A stretch of DNA of 48,241 nucleotides from assembly GCA_002402635.1 (NCBI GenBank), contig DHGE01000170.1:28913-77153 (forward strand). Direction: 5' to 3'. The position numbers and the translations under genes are program-made. This DNA comes from Deferribacterales bacterium UBA4806. GTDB lineage: Bacteria > Chrysiogenota > Deferribacteres > Deferribacterales > UBA228. Below, piece after piece: positions 34,520 to 43,182 of this stretch; positions within the stretch are counted from its first letter, which is position 1; each line of letters starts with the position of its first letter. Below the pieces are notes generated by a model that made no database searches, had not been told where the DNA came from, and saw only the letters and a list, made by a program, of their open reading frames with translations.

Positions 34520-36475
34520 GTGTATTTTTATGATGTTATAATTCCGAGACCTGTAGACAGGCTTTTTACATATCAATTTGAAAATTTATTAGAATGTGGC
34601 ACGAGAGTTCTTGTCGATATAAAAGGGGGAGTGACGCCAGCTGTAATATATAAATTAGTTGATGATCCTCAGTATGAATGTAAAAATATAATAACTATAA
34701 TAGACCTTGAAAAACCTTTTTTTAATAGCAAGTATTTGCAGTTAATTGAAAATATATCAAATAGCTATTATTGTTCTTTGGGTGAGGCTTTAGAGGCACT
34801 TTTTAACAAAAAATTGTTAATGTCAAATTTTTCTAAAGGGAGAAAAAGTAAGGAAATAATAAATAAATTTTACTCAAAAAATCCATACTTATCAAAAACA
34901 TTAGAAATTAATAATGATAAAATATTATTTAGAGCTCTGAAAAAAGGAGATTTAGTTAATTTATATGAAAATAACAATATTGATGAGAGAATAGAGCATT
35001 ATCTTTATATAATTAACCATTATTTGTTTGAAGGAAAACAAATTAAAATAATATGCTCTGATCAGAGTTTATGTGAATATTTTGTTCATAAAGTGTCAGA
35101 AGTTTTATCTTGTAGAGTTGAAGCCTTTTATAGTAGCAGAAAATTATCTTTTAAGAAAATGTATATAAATCTTTATAATGAAGGGGAGTTAAAGGTTTTA
35201 ATAGGTACTAGAAGTATTTTAGGTATACCAGGAAGGTCTGAAGGTCTAATTATTTTAGAAAATGAAGAGGATGAATTTTATAAGCAGGAAGAATCTCCAT
35301 GTTTACAGTTTAGAAACGTTGCGATTATTTATGCTAAAATTTTAAATGTGCCTCTTATATTAGGATCATCAATGCCTTCAACGGAAAGCTTATACTTAGC
35401 TAAGGAGGGTGTATATAATTATATATACTGTGATAAGCATCCTAAAGTGAAGGAGAATGCAATAAAAGTTATAGATATGAAAAGTAGTGATGCAATTTCC
35501 AACATACTTAGTACGGAGCTCTATGATGTATTATATAATAATATTAAGAATAATTGTAAATCTGTTATTATTTCAAATAAAAAGGGTTTTTCAAAACATT
35601 TGGTTTGCTTACATTGTGGTGAAAAACTAATGTGTGATAGGTGTTATATCCAAGCTACATATTATAAAAGTAAAAATTATTGCAAGTGTAATTATTGTGG
35701 CTCAACTATAGATTTAATATGTAAAAGCTGTGGAGAGAAAGATTTTTTTGATTTAGGATTTGGATTAGAGCATATAGAAGAAATACTGAATAAATTATTT
35801 AATAAAAAAATTATAAAAATAGATAGCGATGATCTAAGAGATGATACTAAAGATTTTGAAATGTCTGATAAAATTATTAAGGGTGAGTATGATATTTTAT
35901 TGGGTACTTTCGTTATATTGCGAAGATTTAAGAATTTGTTGGTTAGCACAGGTGCAATATTGGGTATTGATGATCTGCTGAGTCTGCCAGATTTTAGAAT
36001 TTATGAAAAAACAATGAAATTATTGTTTAAATTTGTTGGACATATAGATAGTTTTAGTAGTGCAGAAAATTTTTATATTCAAAGTTATGATAATGAGTTG
36101 ATACTTTTTAAATTTTTAAAGGAAGGGAAAGAATCCTTTTATAACTATGAAATAAAAAGAAGAAAAGCCTATAGATATCCACCATTTGTGAGGTTAGTTA
36201 GAGTGATCTTGTCTTCAAATAAAAATATTGGGTTGTCAGAAAGCATACAATATCTTGCTGAAGAATTAAAAAAAATAGAGGGGATAGAAGTGATAGGGCC
36301 ATCTGCAGCACCAGTATTTGTTCTGAGAAATTACTTTCGATATAATTTCTTAATTAAATCTTTTGAAGAAAAAGCTTTAAAGGAAAGCATCAGCCTTATT
36401 AAGAGTACTTATTTAAAAATTAAAAAAGGTAACATGAAATGTAAAATTGATATAGATCCATATTTTTTCATTTGA
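34520..36475 (+). CDS. priA: PriA homologue lacking helicase motifs
   Basis: Replication-restart protein N' homologue, 651 residues. The N-terminal 3'-DNA-binding domain (DVIIPRPVDRLFTYQF, 5-20), the zinc module with eight Cys (C363/C366, C372/C375, C390/C393, C401/C404) and the C-terminal domain (YRYPPFVRLVRVI, IGPSAAPVFVLRNYFRYNFLIK) are well conserved. The ATPase is not: no GxTGSGKT Walker A occurs before the segment EGKQIKIICSDQSL (171-184), the DEEH box reads ENEE (247-250, fixed by the following YKQ), GSATPSxE is GSSMPSTE, and the KGHDF and AGRAGR motifs read RRFKN (468-472) and VGHIDS (506-511). It may therefore bind forks and load partners without unwinding, as proposed for actinobacterial PriA. 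GTG 34520 start. Confidence 0.9.
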   Translation: MYFYDVIIPRPVDRLFTYQFENLLECGTRVLVDIKGGVTPAVIYKLVDDPQYECKNIITIIDLEKPFFNSKYLQLIENISNSYYCSLGEALEALFNKKLLMSNFSKGRKSKEIINKFYSKNPYLSKTLEINNDKILFRALKKGDLVNLYENNNIDERIEHYLYIINHYLFEGKQIKIICSDQSLCEYFVHKVSEVLSCRVEAFYSSRKLSFKKMYINLYNEGELKVLIGTRSILGIPGRSEGLIILENEEDEFYKQEESPCLQFRNVAIIYAKILNVPLILGSSMPSTESLYLAKEGVYNYIYCDKHPKVKENAIKVIDMKSSDAISNILSTELYDVLYNNIKNNCKSVIISNKKGFSKHLVCLHCGEKLMCDRCYIQATYYKSKNYCKCNYCGSTIDLICKSCGEKDFFDLGFGLEHIEEILNKLFNKKIIKIDSDDLRDDTKDFEMSDKIIKGEYDILLGTFVILRRFKNLLVSTGAILGIDDLLSLPDFRIYEKTMKLLFKFVGHIDSFSSAENFYIQSYDNELILFKFLKEGKESFYNYEIKRRKAYRYPPFVRLVRVILSSNKNIGLSESIQYLAEELKKIEGIEVIGPSAAPVFVLRNYFRYNFLIKSFEEKALKESISLIKSTYLKIKKGNMKCKIDIDPYFFI

Positions 36476-36510
36476 TAATAAATTAAATAAAATTTGTACA
36501 GATATAATAT

Positions 36511-36554
36511 AATAAATAAATAATTTGCCCATAAGGGCAAATTATTTATTTATT
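36511..36554. terminator. Bidirectional terminator between priA and the CoA-transferase gene
   Basis: A perfect 20-pair stem (36511-36530 with 36535-36554), four-base loop ATAA, a GC core GGGC/GCCC and long A/T flanks serving as T-tracts for both directions. Its right arm runs nine bases into the end of the CoA-transferase gene, including the stop codon. Confidence 0.85.
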
Positions 36555-38105
36555 CCAAAATCTCATTGTACCATTTTCTTCAAGGCTTTCATATATTTTA
36601 AAGCATTCTGATAGTATTTGTGGTTCATGGGCATAACCTGTTTTCTTTTCAGCTTTCTCTAGATATTCCATTAGATAATCTTTATAGGCAGGATGGGCAC
36701 ATTTTTTAATTACCTCACGGGCTCTTTCTTTTGGTGAAAGCCCTCTTAAGTCAGCTAAACCCTGTTCGGTTACGATAACATCTACATCGTGTTCTGTATG
36801 ATCAATGTGTGAGCATTTGGGGACAACACAGGAAATCCCTAACTCATCAGTTTTACTGGGTCTAACAGAAGGAGTATGCAACATTGAAATATATGAATTT
36901 CGTTCAAAATCTCCCGATCCCCCAATACCATTTAACATACGAGAACCCATAACACATGTCGAATTACCATGACCATAGATGTCAACTTCAACAGGTGTGT
37001 TCATGCCGATAACGCCTAATCTTCTGATAACTTCTGGATTATTAGTTATATATTGTGGTCGTAAAATAACAAATTCCTTGAAGTTTTCGTAATTTTCCCA
37101 CCAGTCCTTAAATCCTTCAGAAGAAAGAGAAAGAGATGTGCAACTAACGTATTTGCATTTGCCTGACTTTAAGAAAGGTATAAAACTGTCCTGAAATACT
37201 TCAGTCCATACAAAAAGATTCTTAAACGGAGAATCAACTAATCCACCGACAACAGCATTAGCAATACTTCCAACCCCTGATTGTAATGGTAGTAAATTCT
37301 CTGGTAATCTTTTTGCTTTTATCTCATCAAGGAAAAAATGCATAATATTATCTGCAATTTTTTGGGATAATTCATCTGTTCCCCTTAAAGGTCTTCCATT
37401 ATCAGGCAACTTCGATTCTACAATTGCTACAATTTTGTGAAAATCAGTTGGTACCCATGGAGTACCTATGCGCTGCCTGCAATCTGTTATGGGTAAAACC
37501 TTTTTATATGGTGGTATCCTGCAATAGTCTATATCATGCATTCCTTCAAAGCTTGGGGAACCTGTGTTTATTTCTACAATAATCTTATCTGCTAAATATA
37601 TAATTTCTGGGGCTGTTCCGACTGAACCTGCCAAAACTATATGGCCATCTTCTGTTATGGCTGAAGCCTCAATTATTGCAATATCTAATTTTCCTCCATT
37701 ATCTTTTGTATAAAATCCATATTTTAAATCCATAGGAAACATTGAGAGATGTTTATCTCCGAATCTAATTTTACCAGAATTAATAGCTTTAGCTATGTTT
37801 TTACCTGTCTGATAGGGCCACCGTCTGTCAATCATATCAAGTGTTGCCCATCTATCTTCAGTTTCAGCTCCCACTGAAGCACCAATAAATAGATTAAATT
37901 TCCATTTTCCCTGTAAATTATTTTTTTCTACATAGTCTGCCAACATTATTGGCACCACCTTAGGATATCCTACAGGTGTAAAGCCCGACCAGCCTAAATT
38001 TAACGTTCTTTTTTCTGTTTCTTTGAAATACTGCAGTGTATCTTCCGGCTTTGCTATTTTTGATAGCAAACTCTTATTCCTGATTCTTTTTTCTAACTCT
38101 GACAT
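36546..38105 (-). CDS. Acetyl-CoA hydrolase / CoA-transferase family protein
   Basis: Class I CoA-transferase of the Ach1/AarC type, probably moving CoA between acetate and succinate or a similar pair, with possible hydrolase side activity. Family signatures are LPLQSGVGSIANAVVGGL (272-289), the putative catalytic glutamate E302 in WTEVFQDS, NGIGGSGDFERNSYISMLHTPS and VTEQGLADLRGLSPKERA. 519 residues from ATG 38105, chosen because GGAGG is five bases upstream; ATG 38108 is only two bases from it, and a TTG further up overlaps the site. It follows the nitrilase gene by 17 bases on the same strand. It fits acetate assimilation or an acetate:succinate CoA-transferase TCA bypass. Confidence 0.9.
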   Translation of the reverse strand: MSELEKRIRNKSLLSKIAKPEDTLQYFKETEKRTLNLGWSGFTPVGYPKVVPIMLADYVEKNNLQGKWKFNLFIGASVGAETEDRWATLDMIDRRWPYQTGKNIAKAINSGKIRFGDKHLSMFPMDLKYGFYTKDNGGKLDIAIIEASAITEDGHIVLAGSVGTAPEIIYLADKIIVEINTGSPSFEGMHDIDYCRIPPYKKVLPITDCRQRIGTPWVPTDFHKIVAIVESKLPDNGRPLRGTDELSQKIADNIMHFFLDEIKAKRLPENLLPLQSGVGSIANAVVGGLVDSPFKNLFVWTEVFQDSFIPFLKSGKCKYVSCTSLSLSSEGFKDWWENYENFKEFVILRPQYITNNPEVIRRLGVIGMNTPVEVDIYGHGNSTCVMGSRMLNGIGGSGDFERNSYISMLHTPSVRPSKTDELGISCVVPKCSHIDHTEHDVDVIVTEQGLADLRGLSPKERAREVIKKCAHPAYKDYLMEYLEKAEKKTGYAHEPQILSECFKIYESLEENGTMRFWNK

Positions 38106-38110
38106 CATAA

Positions 38111-38115
38111 CCTCC
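38111..38115 (-). promoter_or_regulatory. Shine-Dalgarno deciding the CoA-transferase start
   Basis: GGAGG on the minus strand, five bases before ATG 38105. Confidence 0.6.
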
Positions 38116-38122
38116 AATGAAT

Positions 38123-38911
38123 TTATAAAAATGTTATATTAAAATAATTTTTTGCCTGTTCTAATGAAGGAACCAGTTCTTTTGCTTTTTCTACTAAGTC
38201 CATATTTAATTCTACAGTTAAGGTATTATCTTTTTCTATTCGAGACATAATTTTACCCCATGGATCAATGATAATAGAAGTTCCACAGTCTATATGTTTA
38301 TTTTTTGATACAACATAACTGGCATTGCATCCCACTACAAAACAATGGTTTTCAATTGCTCTTGCTTTCAAAAGTGTAATCCAGTGATCAATTTTTGAAT
38401 GTGGCCATATTGCAGGTATTATAATTATTTGAATGTCATTATTATAGGTAACCATTCTGATAAGTTCTGGGAAACGTATTTCGTAACATAAAAAAGTGGT
38501 TATATTTATGCCATTTAAATAGAATGTATTTACTTGTTTACTGGAAGCAAAATAGATGTGTTCATTTACAGTTGTAAATAACATATTCTTGCTATATTTC
38601 CCAGTAACACCCTGTGAGGATATGATAAAGACCGTATTAAATATTTTACCATCAATATTTTCTGGAAGAGATACAAAAACAAATGTATTATCATCAATAA
38701 AGCTGGCAATTTTTTTCATAATGAATGTAGTTTTATTACTATGTTCTTTTAAATTAACATAATCAAACCCAGAAAAGCACATTTCTGGCAATACAATAAA
38801 ATCTATATTTTGTCCTTTTAAATCATTTATTTTTCTTAAATATATTTCTTCATTAGCTAATATATTAGCATTAATTACAGAGTATTGTAGACAAGCTATT
38901 TTAATTGCCAT
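38123..38911 (-). CDS. Carbon-nitrogen hydrolase (nitrilase superfamily)
   Basis: Cytoplasmic hydrolase of a C-N bond, 262 residues, of the omega-amidase/Nit-type branch. Catalytic triad Glu-Lys-Cys is visible: E43 in LPEMCFSGFDY, K108 in KYSKNMLF, C142 in TTFLCYEIRFPEL. A second glutamate is in SLPENIDG. The specific amide substrate cannot be deduced. No Shine-Dalgarno precedes ATG 38911, and the predicted transcript start is only about ten bases upstream, so translation may be nearly leaderless. It is first in a two-gene unit with the CoA-transferase. Confidence 0.87.
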   Translation of the reverse strand: MAIKIACLQYSVINANILANEEIYLRKINDLKGQNIDFIVLPEMCFSGFDYVNLKEHSNKTTFIMKKIASFIDDNTFVFVSLPENIDGKIFNTVFIISSQGVTGKYSKNMLFTTVNEHIYFASSKQVNTFYLNGINITTFLCYEIRFPELIRMVTYNNDIQIIIIPAIWPHSKIDHWITLLKARAIENHCFVVGCNASYVVSKNKHIDCGTSIIIDPWGKIMSRIEKDNTLTVELNMDLVEKAKELVPSLEQAKNYFNITFL

Positions 38912-38927
38912 GATTTATATTTTTATT

Positions 38928-38956
38928 AGAATAAAACATTATCTCTATATTGTCAA
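38928..38956 (-). promoter_or_regulatory. Predicted promoter of the nitrilase/CoA-transferase unit
   Basis: On the minus strand a perfect TTGACA (38956-38951), 17 bases, TATTCT (38933-38928). Confidence 0.5.
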
Positions 38957-38971
38957 TAAATAAAATGCACT

Positions 38972-38999
38972 TTTACTATTTAGTATAATATGATATAAA
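38972..38999 (+). promoter_or_regulatory. Possible promoter of the flavoprotein gene
   Basis: TTTACT (38972-38977), 16 bases, TATAAA (38994-38999); an isolated TATAAT lies at 38984-38989. Confidence 0.35.
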
Positions 39000-39015
39000 T
39001 TTACAGGGAAATAAT

Positions 39016-40554
39016 TTGGAAATTGAAATAGTTAAGTCACATTTATTAATTATTGGTGGAGGTCTTGCTGGTTTAAGTGCTGCTATTGAAGCATCAAAAT
39101 TTGATATCGATATAACTTTATTATCAAGAAGTAAAGTTGGATATTCTGGTAATACATCTATAAGTAAGGGTGGCTTTGCTGCAGTAATTCAAGGAAATGA
39201 AGAAGGTGATATGCCATATATTCACATGATAGACACCATGAAGGCTGGGTATAAAATAAACGATGAAGGTCTTGTTAAGACGATGGTTGAGAGAGGAGAA
39301 AGAACTATAAAAACTTTAGATAACTTTGGTGTTCCTTTTTATAAAAGCGATGATAAATATGTATTATTAGAAGCCCCAGGACATTCCAAAAAAAGATATA
39401 TATCTATTTTAGATAAACATAATAGCAGATTTAGGCTGAACGGTTTAACTATTACAAAAAATTTAATGAATATAATTAATCAAAAAAGTAACATTCATAT
39501 TTGTGATAATATGTTTGTAGTTTCTCTATATTGTGAAGGTAATAGGAAATATTGTATATCTCTTGACATTGTTAAGAAAAATATCAAGTTAATATATTCT
39601 AATGCTATAATAATAGCCACTGGCGGATGCTGTAGCCTTTATAATAATTCAACAAACACGCTTGATGCTGATGGTTCTGGAGTTTATTTAGCTAAACATG
39701 CCGGAATTACTTTTAACAATATGGAGTTTATTCAATTTCATCCTTTAGCACTTGTAGATTACCCTAGATATATTTTACCAACAACAATTTTTTCACTAGG
39801 TGCAACTCTCATTAATGAGGAAGGCAAGGAATTTATTAGTAAATATACAAACAGGAACTATAATGCTGAAAGAGATGTTATGTCTATGTCTATATATAAG
39901 GAAATGAGAAATTCAAGTGGGAATATTTATGTTGATTTCTCCAAAGCAAATATTCCTATTTTAAGCTCACTAATTCCAAACTTCAACGTATTAAAAATTC
40001 ATAAAAAAATCAAAGTAAAACCTTCTGCTCATTTTATGATGGGTGGCATAAAAATTAATAAACATGCAGAAACTAATAAGGAAGGTGTATATGCTGCAGG
40101 AGAAGTTACAAGTGGAGTACATGGTGCAAACAGGTTAGCAGGTAATGCTTTATTAGAGGCTGCTACCTTTGGTGAAATTGCAGGCCTTAATGCTGGAGAA
40201 TATGCAAAAGGTAAGACCATTGATACATTTGTAATTGATATGGACAATATAAAAAATTTTATTCTTTTTTCAGAAAATAATAGAGTTAAAAATAATAAAA
40301 TATTAGACGAAGTTAATATAGAATTAAAAAAAACCGTAGATACTTCAATTAGTATTATAAGAAATCATAGGGTTTTATTAAATGCTAAAGAGAAGGTTAA
40401 GGCTATGTTAGAAATGTTAAAAGAATATAAACCAGTAGAGTTTGATGATTTGGTCAGATATTTTAAAATAAAAATTAAGCTTGAAGTTGCCATGGAAATA
40501 ATTGAAAATTCTTTAAAAAGGAAGAAAACTTTAGGATCCTTCATTATAGAATAA
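39016..40554 (+). CDS. FAD-dependent oxidoreductase, L-aspartate oxidase / fumarate reductase flavoprotein family
   Basis: A 512-residue cytoplasmic flavoprotein. FAD-binding GGGLAGLSAA (about 14-23), the second FAD loop with GNTSISKGGFAAVI, NMEFIQFHPLALVDYP of the substrate domain, GGIKINKHAET, AAGEVTSGVHGANRLAGNAL with the catalytic arginine R373, and a C-terminal helical domain. These are shared by NadB (aspartate to iminoaspartate, NAD synthesis) and fumarate reductase/succinate dehydrogenase flavoproteins; no iron-sulfur or membrane subunit is next to it, which favours NadB or a soluble fumarate reductase. The start is TTG 39016 with AGGGAA about six bases upstream. A macrodomain gene follows 45 bases later. 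Confidence 0.8.
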   Translation: MEIEIVKSHLLIIGGGLAGLSAAIEASKFDIDITLLSRSKVGYSGNTSISKGGFAAVIQGNEEGDMPYIHMIDTMKAGYKINDEGLVKTMVERGERTIKTLDNFGVPFYKSDDKYVLLEAPGHSKKRYISILDKHNSRFRLNGLTITKNLMNIINQKSNIHICDNMFVVSLYCEGNRKYCISLDIVKKNIKLIYSNAIIIATGGCCSLYNNSTNTLDADGSGVYLAKHAGITFNNMEFIQFHPLALVDYPRYILPTTIFSLGATLINEEGKEFISKYTNRNYNAERDVMSMSIYKEMRNSSGNIYVDFSKANIPILSSLIPNFNVLKIHKKIKVKPSAHFMMGGIKINKHAETNKEGVYAAGEVTSGVHGANRLAGNALLEAATFGEIAGLNAGEYAKGKTIDTFVIDMDNIKNFILFSENNRVKNNKILDEVNIELKKTVDTSISIIRNHRVLLNAKEKVKAMLEMLKEYKPVEFDDLVRYFKIKIKLEVAMEIIENSLKRKKTLGSFIIE

Positions 40555-40599
40555 ATAATAATAGATATTAAAATATTTAATTTTACTTAAAGGAGCTGA

Positions 40600-41136
40600 A
40601 TGGAAAAATATATAAATGGTGTTTTAGTAAAATTGATAAAGGGTGATATTACAGATATTGAAACAATTGCTATAGTTAATCCTGCAAATACTTCTTTGTT
40701 GCTTGGAGGTGGAGTTGCTGGAAGAATAAGAGAGAAAGGTGGTTATAAAATACAAAAGGAATGTGATGAATTAAAATATTGCCCTTTAGGTGAGGCTGTA
40801 ATTACAAGTGGCGGTAATCTTAAAGCAAAATATGTAATACATGCTGTTGGACCTCGTTATAATATTGATCCTGAACCAGAAAAATATTTAGCTATGGCAG
40901 TATTTAATGCATTAAAAAGAGCTAAAGAGAAAAAAATAACTTCAATTGCGATGCCAGCAATTTCTACTGGCATTTTTGGTTATCCTTTAGAAGAGGCTTC
41001 TGAAATAATAATAAAAGCAATTCTTGATTTTATAAAAAAAGATAACGGCGTTTTACAGAATATAATAATATGTTTATACTCTGAAAAAGATTTAAATGTT
41101 TTTGAAGAAACTTTCAAAAAACTTGTAGGTCAGTAA
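40600..41136 (+). CDS. Macrodomain protein (ADP-ribose-binding, probable O-acetyl-ADP-ribose deacetylase)
   Basis: A single macrodomain of 178 residues. The signatures are IVNPANTSLLLGGGVAGRI (VNAAN-type loop, here with Pro for the first Ala), YVIHAVGP and MPAISTGIFGYPLEEA, the ADP-ribose diphosphate loop. Family members bind ADP-ribose and often remove O-acetyl or ester-linked ADP-ribose. AAAGGAGCT precedes ATG 40600. It is downstream of a possible NadB, so a link to NAD metabolism is conceivable but not shown. Convergent with the membrane oxidoreductase gene, with an eight-base gap. Confidence 0.92.
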   Translation: MEKYINGVLVKLIKGDITDIETIAIVNPANTSLLLGGGVAGRIREKGGYKIQKECDELKYCPLGEAVITSGGNLKAKYVIHAVGPRYNIDPEPEKYLAMAVFNALKRAKEKKITSIAMPAISTGIFGYPLEEASEIIIKAILDFIKKDNGVLQNIIICLYSEKDLNVFEETFKKLVGQ

Positions 41137-41144
41137 TTATTAGA

Positions 41145-43139
41145 TCAATTATCAGTTCTTAAAGTTTCAGCTACCACTTCTGCAATATCTTTTACATAAA
41201 TATTATTTAATTTCAAATCTTTTAGCCCATCTTCAAACATAGTTAAGCAATATGGGCAGGCAACGCCTATTGTTTTAGGATTTTTGTCTACTGCTTCTTT
41301 TACTCTTGTAATATTCATTCTAACGCCTAAATTTTCTTCCATCCACATACGACCTCCACCAGCTCCACAACAGAATGAATTGTTTTTATTTCTATTCATC
41401 TCAATAGGTTTATTACCAGTCGATAGTTCAATTACATTTCTTGGTGCTTCATATATATCATTATGTCTTCCAAGATAGCAGGAATCATGATATACCATAT
41501 TACCTAAATTGTCAGCCGGATGTTTTATATTGATCTTTTTGGTATCAAGTAATTTATTTATTAATTCACTATGATGAATTACTTGGACATCAAGTCCAAA
41601 TTGTTTGTAATCATTTTTTAATGTATTATAACAGTGTGGGCATTGAGTGATAATCTTCTTGACCCCTTTATTTTTTAAAAGAGTTACATTTTCTTGGGCT
41701 ATCTTATCAAAAACATATTCATTCCCTAAACGTCTTAAACTGTCTCCACAACACTTTTCCTCTTTCCCTAGAATACCCCATGAAATCCCAGAAGTATTTA
41801 ATAATTGAGCAATAGCTAGTGTTACTTGTTTGTTTCTTGAATCAAAAGAGCCAGCGCAACCAACATAAAAAAGATATTCATTTTTGTCTGCATTAAATTC
41901 TTCTACATTCATATAGGAAGCCCATTTAACTCGATCTGCAGGAGCTATTCCCCAGGGATTACTTCTTTGTTCTATATTTTCAAAAAGGTTTAATAATTCT
42001 TCAGGAAATTTTGATTCCATTTCAACTAGAAACCTACGCATTTTAATTATTTTAGGCATGTGTTCTATTAACTCTGGGCAAATATCTAAACATGCTCCAC
42101 AAGTTGTGCACGACCAGATTGCATCCTCAGAAATACTGCCTTCGCCGATGTTGCTAATAAGTGGAACTTTTGGATTCTCTTGTTTTTTTATATATTTTCC
42201 ATTTTCAAGTAAATTGATCTTCATATCGTGAATAACTTGACGTGGATTCAATGGTTTATCGGTATTATATGCAGGACAGGCATCTTGGCATCTACCACAT
42301 TCTGTACATGCATAACCATCTAACAAATCCTTCCAGGTAAAGTCTTGTACCTTTGAAACACCATATTGCATCCCCTTTTTAAAAATTTCTCTAGGTTGAG
42401 TATTAGGTTTTTCAAGATTTCTAAAATAACAATTTGGGATAGCTGCCAGGATATGCATATGTTTACTATAGGGGAGATAATTAAGGAAAGTTAACAATAC
42501 TATAGCATGTACCCACCAGCTAACTTGAGAAATATTCTCAATAGTTGGTATAGAAAAATTTGCAAATATTTTTGATGTAATATTAGAGAAAGGCATGTAT
42601 GTATGTAGATTTATATCAGTTAATATAATTTCTGCACCATGAATGCCAAAATAAGCTAGCATCAATATTCCTATTAAAGACAATATAAGTAAAGCATCAA
42701 AACTTTTTGCTTTCACATAAGGAGTTTCTAAGTATGATGGAGTAAAAAATAAACGCCTTATAAAGGCATTTAAAACACAAATTAAGGCTATAAAGGATAC
42801 AATGTCAAATAAAAAAAGCAATCCATGATTCAAAGGTTTTCCTAGCAGTGCAAAACTGATATTTGGGAATATGCCATTTATTAAAAATTCAGTATTAGCT
42901 AATAAAAGGATCATAAAAGACCAGAACAGGAAAAAATGATTAAAGCCAAAGGGCTTATTTATTACTCTTTTTTGTGCAAAAACGTAAACTAATACACCCA
43001 TTAATCGTTTCCAAACATTTTGGAAGCGATTTTCAGGTTTACCTAGAGTGACTAAGTTAAAACGTTTATAGCAGCTCCATGAAAAGAATATTAACGATGC
43101 AATAACTATAATTCCAAAGAAAACATTTTGAGCTGTCAT
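41145..43139 (-). CDS. Membrane HdrD-like iron-sulfur oxidoreductase, probable ETF:menaquinone oxidoreductase
   Basis: A 664-residue protein of the DUF224/heterodisulfide-reductase D type. Five or so N-terminal membrane helices (about 5-25, 66-92, 105-130, 147-170, 208-232) with histidines such as H68, H105, H167, H211, H227 and H229 suitable as haem b ligands (NarI-like). Then two [4Fe-4S] sites, C278/281/284/288 and C344/347/350/354, and two CCG domains (KCCGDSLRRLG; FCCGAGGGRMW) for a non-cubane cluster or catalytic site. Downstream of etfB-etfA on the same strand, the arrangement seen for EMO, which passes electrons from ETF to menaquinone during beta-oxidation. GGAG precedes ATG 43139. 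Confidence 0.87.
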   Translation of the reverse strand: MTAQNVFFGIIVIASLIFFSWSCYKRFNLVTLGKPENRFQNVWKRLMGVLVYVFAQKRVINKPFGFNHFFLFWSFMILLLANTEFLINGIFPNISFALLGKPLNHGLLFLFDIVSFIALICVLNAFIRRLFFTPSYLETPYVKAKSFDALLILSLIGILMLAYFGIHGAEIILTDINLHTYMPFSNITSKIFANFSIPTIENISQVSWWVHAIVLLTFLNYLPYSKHMHILAAIPNCYFRNLEKPNTQPREIFKKGMQYGVSKVQDFTWKDLLDGYACTECGRCQDACPAYNTDKPLNPRQVIHDMKINLLENGKYIKKQENPKVPLISNIGEGSISEDAIWSCTTCGACLDICPELIEHMPKIIKMRRFLVEMESKFPEELLNLFENIEQRSNPWGIAPADRVKWASYMNVEEFNADKNEYLFYVGCAGSFDSRNKQVTLAIAQLLNTSGISWGILGKEEKCCGDSLRRLGNEYVFDKIAQENVTLLKNKGVKKIITQCPHCYNTLKNDYKQFGLDVQVIHHSELINKLLDTKKINIKHPADNLGNMVYHDSCYLGRHNDIYEAPRNVIELSTGNKPIEMNRNKNNSFCCGAGGGRMWMEENLGVRMNITRVKEAVDKNPKTIGVACPYCLTMFEDGLKDLKLNNIYVKDIAEVVAETLRTDN

Positions 43140-43182
43140 CTAATTCTCCATAAAAATCTTAATTAATTCTATAATCTATAAA

